Source: Bacteroidales bacterium (lineage in GTDB: Bacteria > Bacteroidota > Bacteroidia > Bacteroidales > Paludibacteraceae). Taken from it: DNA of 64,000 nt. Every line of letters starts with the position of its first letter. Within the stretch, counting starts at the first letter, position 1. The position numbers and the translations under genes are program-made. The notes beneath the pieces were generated by a model. It was not told the origin of the DNA. It made no database searches and saw only the letters and a program-made list of their open reading frames with translations. The stretch is taken from the NCBI GenBank assembly GCA_012518275.1, contig JAAYSS010000124.1, forward strand, positions 39,341 to 103,340, given 5' to 3'. Of this stretch, positions 17,070 to 25,192 are shown piece after piece.

Positions 17070-20000
17070 TTAGTTAAACATGTATTTAATCCCAACTAAC
17101 GCATACCAACATTGACCCAACGAGTAACTTGATGTAAATGTTTCGGTATTACCGTTGATTGAAGATGGAGTAGAGAATGTTGCGTAACCGTCGGCATCAA
17201 CTCCTTCGTATTTGAGAATGCGTGCTTCTGAACCAATTGCCGGATTCAGGTATTTTGCCACACCCCAGTTTGAGTTAAATAAGTTCATTACGTTTTTGAT
17301 GTCAAAGCTAAGCTGAAGAATGTTTCTTACACCGCCAATATTTACTTTAAAATCATGTTTATAGCTAAAATCAATGCGGTGAACCCAAGGGGAATAAACG
17401 CTGTAAGCTTCTGCGTATTTTCCTTGTTGTTTTTTCAGATAACTGTTGTTGTGAACATAATCCATAAAGCGAGTTTTGTCATTTTCTGAAACAAAACGGA
17501 ATTCGTTGTTAGCAACTTGCTCATCAGTCGGCACATAAACCACATCGTAATTGTATCCGTCGCCGTTTATATCGTTTGTAGTCATATAAGAGTAGTTGGC
17601 TCCACCATGCCATGCTTCATAGATAAAGCTGTAGTGGTTACCGCTTTTGTCGTGAGTGGTAAGTGAAGCCACTAAGCGGTCGGGTGTGGTGTATTGAGAG
17701 TTGTGCAATTTGATGAAGTTAGGACCTTCAACAGTAGGAACATACGTAAATGCAGACTCTGCATTCGAGCCCGGCATACCGGTAACATCTTTAGCTACAG
17801 TGTGCGTATAAGCAGCCATCAAACTGATTGCTTCTGTTGGTTGAGCATTGAAAGTAATATTTCCGGACCATCCGTAACCGTACTTCGTGTTTTCCAACAT
17901 GAATGCTTTCGTTCCAACATGATATCCAGCAGGATAAATCGGGCGGTTATCAATGCCGTTGAAACGGGCAAATCCTCCTACATTAGGAATACTCCAGTCT
18001 GAAATAGAAACACCATTGATGGTTTTATTGAAAATTCCTTCTACAGATACGGAGAATGGGAATGATACCGGAAATGCGTAGTCGGCAGCGATAGATGTTT
18101 TCCATACTTGCGGCATTTTGAAGTTTGGATCTACTGCTGCAATAGCTGATGGTTTTGTACCGTCTTCAGGAGAAATGGTTGACGGATATCCTAACGAAAC
18201 TAACTTGTCATAAAGTGCAGCGGTTGTAGCTTTGCCATTTGCATCGGTTACAAGTCCGCCTGCAAATTCATCCATTGTGAAACCGTTTTTCGCGGCGTTT
18301 GCAGCATTTATTTGCGCTTGATATTGCACCATACCACTGTTTGATGGCATGTTTGTGAAGAATACTAACGGCAAGTTTCCAGAGAAAAGACCTGTGCCAC
18401 CGCGAACTTTCAAGCTTTTGTCGTCAAATACATCCCAAACGAATCCTACTCGTGGTGAGAAAATAATATTTGCCGAGGGCCATTTTCCGGTATCAATATT
18501 GCGTCCTGAATAATCAAGGTCAAAAATAGCCTTGTTTGTCATCAAATCAGCATTATTGAAGAAAAGACCATCCAAACGAAGTCCGTAAGATAGTTTGAAG
18601 TTTCTTGCAATATTCCAATCATCTTGAACGTATGCTCCTATTTTATTTGTTCTTACACGCGCTGCCGGTGCGGTTTCACCGTCATATCCGTAAGTTAAGT
18701 TTACAATTTCAGGTGCGGCTTCATTTAGGAAATCATCAAGGCTGGAATAACGATAGTATCCGGTACCGTTACGCATATAAATATTGTCAGCCATTTTGTA
18801 CTCGTAAGCCAAACCTCCTACTACTCGGTGATTTCCAAGGTAGTAAGTTATTTCGTCTTTGATATTCCAAACGTTGTTGTGTACACCGTTGTTCCATGTG
18901 AAAAGCTCATAACCCAAAGCCATGTAGGCTTGTTCATCTTTCAAAATATCAATAAAAGGGAACTCTGTTGATGTCGAACCGCGAACATCATCCAGTTTTG
19001 AGAATGTTGCAAGAAATTGATTTGACATGTTGTCAGACAAACGGCTGTTTAAGTCAAAAGAGAATGAATGTACAAGGTTGTCCTGTGAATACATTGAATT
19101 TGCAAACGACATGGAAGCTTTTGACATTCTGGCTTCAGACATCCGAGTACCACCGTCCATCGAAGATGCATTTGGAGACCTCCAAGAAAGATTTTTCGTG
19201 TAATTATAACGCAGTGCTAAGCGGTGAGCGTTAGAAATGTTCCAGTCTAAGCGGGTAAGAATTTTTTTATTGCTTTCATCAGCCGGAAAATTGGTGTAAG
19301 ACCCTGTTTCATATCCATATTTATCTTTTACAAATTTAGAAACAGTTTGCAGATCTTTTTCCGTAGTGCGTGAAATGTAGTTGTCCGGATCGGCAACACC
19401 ATTTGTAGAAGCTCTCCAGCGGTTTACAATGGTTGGAGTTTTCGTCATTTCAGCATTTACAAAAAAGAATAATTTATTCTTGATTATCGGACCACCTAAA
19501 GTAAACCCGTATGTAGTGTTTCGGTCTTTTTCACGTGCACCTGAGATTTGTTGGCCTCTAACTGCATCACCACGTAAGTTTTCATTTCTGTGATAAACGT
19601 AAGCACTTCCTTTAAAGGTGTTTGTTCCTGATTTTGTAATTGCATTTACACCACCGCCGATAAAGTTGGTTTGCCGAACATCGTATGGCGCAATTACAAC
19701 TTGCAATTCTTCAATAGCTTCAATTGATATCGGGTTTCCACCGCCGGGAAGAGCTGAGCTTAAACCGAAGTTGTTATTGAAGTTTGCACCGTCCACTGTA
19801 AAGTTGGCTGTACGGCCGTCCGTTCCGACGAAACTCATTCCATTTCCGCCATAAGGTGAAAGGCGTGTAACGTCCATAATACTGCGGTTTACAGTTGGCA
19901 GATTTACTATTTGGTTGTTAGTAATGTTTGTAACCGCACCGGTTTTCTCAGTTGTGAATTTTGTGCGTGTTGCACTTACAACCACCTCATCCAAAGAAGT

Positions 20001-20336
20001 TGATTCTTCAGAAAGGACTACATTTAAGGGATAGTTTTCACCTAAGCTCAACGTGATGTTGTTTGTTGTGCTTGTTCCATATCCAATAAATGAAATTTCC
20101 ACGGTGTATGGACCTCCAACGCGCATACCGTTAATGTTGTAACGACCTTCCGTGTTGGTTGCAGCTCTGTAGGTGGTTCCTGAAGGTGTGTGAGTGGCAA
20201 TTACAGCCGCTCCGATAACAGGTCCTTCAGCATCGGTTACAGAACCACTCATACTTGAAGTGGTAACCTGAGCATTTAGCAAACTGACACTCATCAGTAA
20301 AATCGACAAAATAACTAATTTTGTTTTTCTAAGCAT
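17070..20336 (-). CDS. TonB-dependent receptor, Oar-like, with carboxypeptidase regulatory-like domain
   Basis: The 1088-residue protein has a signal peptide ending at SLLNAQ, then a CarboxypepD_reg-like beta-sandwich (about 25-105) with GMRVGGPYTVEISFIGYG. A TonB-box-like segment (SLDEVVVSATRT) comes next, then a plug domain and a large barrel. The plug sequence (GGNGMSFVGTDGRTANFTVDG) resembles Oar-type receptors rather than SusC. No SusD gene is adjacent; the BACON/OB lipoprotein takes that place. It should import or export a bulky ligand across the outer membrane using TonB energy. The last residues (YMFN) lack the usual terminal aromatic. A -7 element lies 46 nt upstream. Confidence 0.88.
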   Translation of the reverse strand: MLRKTKLVILSILLMSVSLLNAQVTTSSMSGSVTDAEGPVIGAAVIATHTPSGTTYRAATNTEGRYNINGMRVGGPYTVEISFIGYGTSTTNNITLSLGENYPLNVVLSEESTSLDEVVVSATRTKFTTEKTGAVTNITNNQIVNLPTVNRSIMDVTRLSPYGGNGMSFVGTDGRTANFTVDGANFNNNFGLSSALPGGGNPISIEAIEELQVVIAPYDVRQTNFIGGGVNAITKSGTNTFKGSAYVYHRNENLRGDAVRGQQISGAREKDRNTTYGFTLGGPIIKNKLFFFVNAEMTKTPTIVNRWRASTNGVADPDNYISRTTEKDLQTVSKFVKDKYGYETGSYTNFPADESNKKILTRLDWNISNAHRLALRYNYTKNLSWRSPNASSMDGGTRMSEARMSKASMSFANSMYSQDNLVHSFSFDLNSRLSDNMSNQFLATFSKLDDVRGSTSTEFPFIDILKDEQAYMALGYELFTWNNGVHNNVWNIKDEITYYLGNHRVVGGLAYEYKMADNIYMRNGTGYYRYSSLDDFLNEAAPEIVNLTYGYDGETAPAARVRTNKIGAYVQDDWNIARNFKLSYGLRLDGLFFNNADLMTNKAIFDLDYSGRNIDTGKWPSANIIFSPRVGFVWDVFDDKSLKVRGGTGLFSGNLPLVFFTNMPSNSGMVQYQAQINAANAAKNGFTMDEFAGGLVTDANGKATTAALYDKLVSLGYPSTISPEDGTKPSAIAAVDPNFKMPQVWKTSIAADYAFPVSFPFSVSVEGIFNKTINGVSISDWSIPNVGGFARFNGIDNRPIYPAGYHVGTKAFMLENTKYGYGWSGNITFNAQPTEAISLMAAYTHTVAKDVTGMPGSNAESAFTYVPTVEGPNFIKLHNSQYTTPDRLVASLTTHDKSGNHYSFIYEAWHGGANYSYMTTNDINGDGYNYDVVYVPTDEQVANNEFRFVSENDKTRFMDYVHNNSYLKKQQGKYAEAYSVYSPWVHRIDFSYKHDFKVNIGGVRNILQLSFDIKNVMNLFNSNWGVAKYLNPAIGSEARILKYEGVDADGYATFSTPSSINGNTETFTSSYSLGQCWYALVGIKYMFN

Positions 20337-20381
20337 AATGAATAATTTTAACGTTTGATTTTATTTTTAATGAATTTCACA

Positions 20382-20389
20382 CAAAGGTA
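20382..20389 (-). promoter_or_regulatory. -7 element for the Oar-like receptor operon
   Basis: The minus strand reads TACCTTTG, a full match to TAnnTTTG, 46 nt before the receptor start. No -33 box is clear. Confidence 0.4.
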
Positions 20390-20627
20390 AGTTAAAAAAA
20401 AGACTATAACCTAATAAACAGATGAAGTATTTGTTACAAGTTATTAGTGTTTTTAACACCTTAAAGCGTAATTATTTGACAGTCAGCGTGAAATTTGCTT
20501 TATTGTTGATGTGTGTTTTTTGAATAAATACGATGTCAAAAATTAAAATGATTGTTTTTGTAATACTATTGAAATATGAGCCGTTATAAAAAGCATTTAA
20601 TTTATAATAAGAACGAAAATTAAATTT

Positions 20628-20984
20628 ATGAAAACATTTACTCAAAAACTTGTTGTAGATAAAAAACACACCGCATTAGAGTTAGGTTCAGGCAATCTGG
20701 ATGTGTTTGCCACGCCGGCAATGATTGCCATGATGGAAAATACTGCTTTGAAAGCAATTGATGACTTGAAAAGTGGATTTTCAACTGTGGGAATTGAAAT
20801 CAACGTGAAACACTTGAAAGCAAGTAAAATAGGTGAAGAAGTTACCTGTATTGCCATCTTGACAAAACACGAGAAAAAACTTTATGAGTTTGAAATTACA
20901 GTTACCGATTCTACTGGTGATGTCATCGGTTCTGCAACGCATAAACGGGTAGCGGTTGAAATAGAGAAGTTTATGAAGAGATAG
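20628..20984 (+). CDS. Hotdog-fold thioesterase (FlK-like)
   Basis: The 118-residue protein matches the small thioesterase group related to fluoroacetyl-CoA thioesterase. It has ATPAMIAMMENTAL (the active-site helix with Glu), GIEINVKHLKAS, and the strand with GSATHKRVAVE. It probably hydrolyses a short acyl-CoA in the cytosol. It is a single-gene unit, divergent from the Oar-like receptor and convergent with the PUL's last gene. The natural substrate is not evident. Confidence 0.85.
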   Translation: MKTFTQKLVVDKKHTALELGSGNLDVFATPAMIAMMENTALKAIDDLKSGFSTVGIEINVKHLKASKIGEEVTCIAILTKHEKKLYEFEITVTDSTGDVIGSATHKRVAVEIEKFMKR

Positions 20985-21015
20985 GAAGAGAAATAAATAT
21001 TTATTTTCAAGGAAA

Positions 21016-22653
21016 TCAATATGTAAATCCTAATTTAGTAAGCCCGTTTTTGATATCCTGTCTTTGCATAAACAAATTCCAGATAAATCCAGTGCGGTAA
21101 TTTTCAATCATCACTACAATCGGACCCTGGTCAATAGCCAAGTAAGAGTCTGCAAACCATTGTTTGCTGAGGTTGAAAGAGTCTTTGAATCCGTATTCAC
21201 CCCAAAGTTTGTCGCCGATAGTATAATAATAAAAATTCAATGCATGCATACTTTCTTCGGGTGTATAGGGTATGGACGAAAGTGCTGCAGTTGGCGCTAT
21301 GGTGCCACGGTCGTTAGTTGGAGAAGATGCTGTGTAGCCATTCTGGATATCGCTTGCAGAAAGCCCCCAGCACTTGTCACTGTATCCGTAATACCCGCGT
21401 GGATTGGCAACACAATAGCTGTAGTTGATTTTCGCGTGTGCTACATTTTGCTGCCAATAATTGGCAAAATTATCCACCAGTTTTCGTGGATCTAGTCCTA
21501 AGAATGAATAATGAGAAAAGAAAAGTGGACCACCTAAATTCTCTCCAAGCGGAAGGATTGTATTGTAGTATTTATTCCCGTTTTTCATTCTGCCATTTCT
21601 TGCCCATCCTTCAGTATAGACGTTTTTTGAAATAGGAAATGTTGGAGATGACGCAGCAAGCACGTAAGTTATCAAGCCTTCATTCCATCCTTGTATAGGC
21701 AAGTTCATATCCCAATGATAAAAAGGCGACCAATGCCAATAAAGTTTTTGTTCACCATTTTTCTGGAACCAAGTCCATTCCACCCCTTCCCAGATTTTCT
21801 GAATGTTAGTACACATGGCTTTTTCTGCAGCATTGCCCGAAGAAAAATAAGACTGTACCGCCAGCAATCCGGCAATCAAAAACGAAGTTTCAACTAAATC
21901 TGCGCCATTGTCTTTCGTGCTGAATGCCTGCGTGTTTCCATTGGTTCCGTTTAGCCAATGAGGGAATGCACCGTGAAATTTTTCAGCAGTGTTTCCGAGA
22001 AAATTGACAATTTTTTCAAACCGTTCAAATCCTTGCTGACGTGTGATAAATCCACGCTTAATGCCGACAAGAATTGCCATCAGACCAAAGCCGGAACCAC
22101 CTGTGGTAACTGTTTCGCCTGAGCCAAAACGCTCTCGAGCCAATCCGGAAACAGGATGTCCGTAATCCCAAAAATATTTAAAGGTTTGTTTTTGAACTAA
22201 CGTAAGAAGGCTGTCGTTGGAAATGATTGGAAATTTTGGTGTCGGGTTAATTTCAGTCATAAAATTATAACCTTGACTGTCAATTAAGTTAATTCCGAAA
22301 TTTTCCCCTGCCACAAAATCTATAAAATATTTGGTGTAAAAATCTAACTTTTTGTTGATTTTGAAAACAAGGGTTCTTGGATCTTCATTTTCTAATATGG
22401 TTAACTCACTTTCATTTACCATGTTAGTCTTGAGCTTGCTTTTATCAACCAAATTTTTATCAATTTCCGTTGAAAAATTAACTGATATTACTACGTCAGA
22501 AGTTTTTACATCATAAACTATTCCCCCTGAACTAATATTTTTCCCGTCTATTGAAATAGATTCAATATAACCGTTAGTTAATGGCGCGGAGGTTTCTTTG
22601 CAGGAAAATAGGCAAATAGGAATTAAGAATAAAATGCAAAACTTTTTTATCAT
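21016..22653 (-). CDS. GH144-family endo-beta-1,2-glucanase with N-terminal Ig-like domain (lipoprotein)
   Basis: The 545-residue lipoprotein (ICLFSC, Cys18) has an Ig-like/Big_5 domain at about 30-135 and a catalytic (alpha/alpha)6 domain at about 140-545. Its blocks include VTTGGSGFGLMA, GADLVETSFL, GGPLFFSHYSFLGLDP and YLAIDQGPIVVMIENY. The family is often annotated 'glucoamylase', but characterised GH144 members cut beta-1,2-glucan to sophoro-oligosaccharides. The lipid anchor and Ig-like spacer suggest display at the outer membrane. It is the last gene of the PUL, and a hairpin lies between it and the LamG gene, so its expression may be reduced relative to the upstream genes. Substrate is inferred from family and context. 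Confidence 0.85.
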   Translation of the reverse strand: MIKKFCILFLIPICLFSCKETSAPLTNGYIESISIDGKNISSGGIVYDVKTSDVVISVNFSTEIDKNLVDKSKLKTNMVNESELTILENEDPRTLVFKINKKLDFYTKYFIDFVAGENFGINLIDSQGYNFMTEINPTPKFPIISNDSLLTLVQKQTFKYFWDYGHPVSGLARERFGSGETVTTGGSGFGLMAILVGIKRGFITRQQGFERFEKIVNFLGNTAEKFHGAFPHWLNGTNGNTQAFSTKDNGADLVETSFLIAGLLAVQSYFSSGNAAEKAMCTNIQKIWEGVEWTWFQKNGEQKLYWHWSPFYHWDMNLPIQGWNEGLITYVLAASSPTFPISKNVYTEGWARNGRMKNGNKYYNTILPLGENLGGPLFFSHYSFLGLDPRKLVDNFANYWQQNVAHAKINYSYCVANPRGYYGYSDKCWGLSASDIQNGYTASSPTNDRGTIAPTAALSSIPYTPEESMHALNFYYYTIGDKLWGEYGFKDSFNLSKQWFADSYLAIDQGPIVVMIENYRTGFIWNLFMQRQDIKNGLTKLGFTY

Positions 22654-22678
22654 TGTTAAGAGTGAAAATAAAGAAAAA

Positions 22679-22704
22679 GAACCGTGGGGTTTTCCCCACA
22701 GTTC
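22679..22704 (-). terminator. Terminator or attenuator between LamG and GH144 genes
   Basis: GAACCGTGGGG (22679-22689) pairs with CCCCACAGTTC (22694-22704) with one mismatch and a four-base loop. On the minus strand a T-rich run follows the stem. It sits in the 66-nt gap inside the PUL operon. Confidence 0.75.
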
Positions 22705-22719
22705 CTTGAATTAAATCTA

Positions 22720-23625
22720 TTAACGACCAGCCTTTTCCAGCTCGTAAAGTGCTCCAATTTCAGCAGTTGTCAAAAGCTTGTTATAAACCCTGATTTCATC
22801 TACTTCACCGGTTAGAGGCTTGTTCCAAACGTCAGCTGTTTGACCTTCTGCAACAGCCCATGTAGCACCGATTACAGGATAAGTTGGGGTAAACAAGGCA
22901 AATGGCATAGCTTCATTCTCGTTTCTACTTTCCCATGCGGAATTGGAAATTTTTACACCGTTGACATAAATTCTTGTGTTTGCGGTTTCACCATCCCATA
23001 CCCAAACGATATGAGCCCATTTTCCACCAATTTTGTTCGCATTCCAGCTGTGTGTATCGTCCATCCAAGGCTCTTTTTTAGTCATGTTGATACAATCACC
23101 GTTAAATGAATCTGTTCCATTTGGCATTTTGAAGTGATACTCAACTTTAATTTGAATAGAGTCACTTGTAGTCAGCCCATGTGTATTCCCAAAAATAGAA
23201 ACGTTTCCGATGTTTGTGTTTGGACCTCCTGTCAGCGTAAATATCGGAGAAATCCAGCTATCGGCATCGGCTACTTTTTTGGTGTTCGAAAGTTTTGCCC
23301 AGCTGCTGATGGTAATGCTTCCGTTGATGTCAGCAAGAGCTTGTATGGATGGGTATTTAATGTATCCACCATCCAATTTTGCTGCTTGTCCTTTTACACC
23401 TGAAACATAAGTTACTTTTTCAGATTTTGAAGGATTTGTGCTTGATTTAACTTCCTTTCCATTTCCGTCCAGGTTCCAATATGCCACAAGATTGGCAGCC
23501 GCCACTTCATCAGCATTGTTGTAGCCGCCGATTGGTGGAAGCTTTGGTTCGTCTTCTTTACATGAAGTAAAATTAAATGCGATTATTGCTAATGCAATCA
23601 TTCCGAAAATTTTTAATGTTTTCAT
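22720..23625 (-). CDS. LamG-domain lipoprotein, probable surface glycan-binding protein
   Basis: The product of about 301 residues, starting MKTLKIF, has a lipoprotein signal (FNFTSC) and an acidic linker. A concanavalin-like LamG/laminin-G_3 domain fills most of the rest, with YWNLDGNGK at its start, GGKWAHIVWVWDG and the closing TGEVDEIRVYNKLL. An in-frame ATG ten codons upstream (23655) is less likely because it would place polar residues before the signal. Located directly after SusD, it occupies the position of the surface glycan-binding proteins of PULs. It could be a lectin only; catalytic residues of a laminarinase are not apparent. Confidence 0.82.
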   Translation of the reverse strand: MKTLKIFGMIALAIIAFNFTSCKEDEPKLPPIGGYNNADEVAAANLVAYWNLDGNGKEVKSSTNPSKSEKVTYVSGVKGQAAKLDGGYIKYPSIQALADINGSITISSWAKLSNTKKVADADSWISPIFTLTGGPNTNIGNVSIFGNTHGLTTSDSIQIKVEYHFKMPNGTDSFNGDCINMTKKEPWMDDTHSWNANKIGGKWAHIVWVWDGETANTRIYVNGVKISNSAWESRNENEAMPFALFTPTYPVIGATWAVAEGQTADVWNKPLTGEVDEIRVYNKLLTTAEIGALYELEKAGR

Positions 23626-23686
23626 TTTGTTTTGTTTTTGTAGGTTAATACTCATTGTTATTATTTTATTTTTATTTTGAATTTTC

Positions 23687-25150
23687 CTAATCGTAATTAG
23701 GATTTTGGGTTAATAGTCCTTTACTTAAAGTGATTTGTTCTTCCGGGATAGGGAATAATTCATGTTTTCCGGGGATAAATGTTTTTCCCACGGTGCTCAT
23801 TGCTGCTTGAGCCGTTCCTGTGCGTACGATGTCAAACCATCTCTCGTGTTCCATCGCCATTTCGAGCCTTCTTTCTTTGTAAATCTGGTCTAAAGTTAAA
23901 GTTTCAAGCGGAGCTAAACCTGCTCGGTTTCTGATTTTATTTATAATGGATAAAGCTTCATCCATTTGATTGATGTGAAATGCGGCTTCTGCTCTGATTA
24001 AAAGCAAATCGCTGTATTTCAAAAGGCGTACATTCTTGGCGGTTTCGCCCTTGTTGTCATCCCAGCTTTCTTTTGTGCGGCTTTGGTATGCTTTATAGTT
24101 ATACATCGGGTTTGCCCAGCCCACGGCAGGAGTTTGAAATCCATCCCATAGCACTTGTCCTGAAAACATAATGGTTCCTTCTTTACGTTTGTCTCCAGGT
24201 TCGTACGCATTTACAAGACTTTTTGAAGGTGTGTTAAATCCCCAACCGTAATCTGGTGTTCCACGACCACCCTGTACGTCTGTGTAGCCGCTCACACCTT
24301 TTCCCAGCGTAGCCTGTATTTCAAAAAGTGATTCCTTGCCGTTTTCACCGACTTCACGCCAAACATCGGCATATTCGGGCAGCAAATCATACATTTTACT
24401 GTTTACCACGTTACCGGACATGGCAAAAGCTTCGCTCCATTTTTCCTGATACAAGTAAACCTTAGCTAAAAGTCCTTCAGCAGCGCCTTTTGTTGCTCTT
24501 CCTATATTTTCTCCGTTGTATTGAAGTGGGAGAGAAGCCGCTGCGTCTTTCAAGTCACTTTCAATTTGAGCGTAAGTTTCTTCTTTCGTTTTGCGATTGT
24601 ATACAACTTGGTTTACCTTTTCTTCATCCTTGAAGTCCAATTTCTCTACCACAATAGGTACGCCACCAAAACATCTTACTAAATCAAAGTAGAATAAAGC
24701 TCGAAGGAATTTTAATTCGCCGATATAACGTGTTTTAAAAGATTCTTCGAGTTCGGAAGTGCCTAAATAGTAGATGCCTTCGTTGCATCGGTATATGCCT
24801 TCGTAACGTCTTTTCCAAATGTCATTAAATGAGCGCAAGGTTTTGTCAAAAGCCAAAGCATCCAGTTTGTCCTTGTCGGTGCCGGCATCTCCGGCTGAAG
24901 AACCTTTATCTGCATCGTCAGATGTAATGCTTGTAACCCCAATCCAAGGGAATCCGTACATTTCAAAACTCAACAATTGGTTGTATGCTGAATTGACAAC
25001 TTCAACCGCGTACATCGGTTCTGATAAAAAGTCGTCCTTCGATATTTTATCTTGTGGCAGCACGTTCAAATCCTTTTCACAACCTGTTAAAAACAAGGTT
25101 ATTGCAAACATGAACAGAATAAGGATATTTATATTTTTAATGTTTTTCAT
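23687..25150 (-). CDS. SusD/RagB-family nutrient-binding lipoprotein
   Basis: The 487-residue protein has the lipoprotein signal LFLTGC and the SusD N-terminus (DLNVLPQDKISKDDF). Tetratricopeptide-like helices follow (FLRALFYFDLVRCFGGVPIV), with the late signature YKERRLEMAMEHERWFDIVR. SusD proteins lie on the outer surface, cap the SusC barrel and bind the incoming glycan. It follows the susC gene by 42 nt, the standard order. Given the GH144/GH3 neighbours the ligand is probably a beta-1,2-glucan fragment. Confidence 0.95.
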   Translation of the reverse strand: MKNIKNINILILFMFAITLFLTGCEKDLNVLPQDKISKDDFLSEPMYAVEVVNSAYNQLLSFEMYGFPWIGVTSITSDDADKGSSAGDAGTDKDKLDALAFDKTLRSFNDIWKRRYEGIYRCNEGIYYLGTSELEESFKTRYIGELKFLRALFYFDLVRCFGGVPIVVEKLDFKDEEKVNQVVYNRKTKEETYAQIESDLKDAAASLPLQYNGENIGRATKGAAEGLLAKVYLYQEKWSEAFAMSGNVVNSKMYDLLPEYADVWREVGENGKESLFEIQATLGKGVSGYTDVQGGRGTPDYGWGFNTPSKSLVNAYEPGDKRKEGTIMFSGQVLWDGFQTPAVGWANPMYNYKAYQSRTKESWDDNKGETAKNVRLLKYSDLLLIRAEAAFHINQMDEALSIINKIRNRAGLAPLETLTLDQIYKERRLEMAMEHERWFDIVRTGTAQAAMSTVGKTFIPGKHELFPIPEEQITLSKGLLTQNPNYD

Positions 25151-25192
25151 AATTTCTTTTTTGAATGACTTGATTAAAAATTTTAAGTCGAT

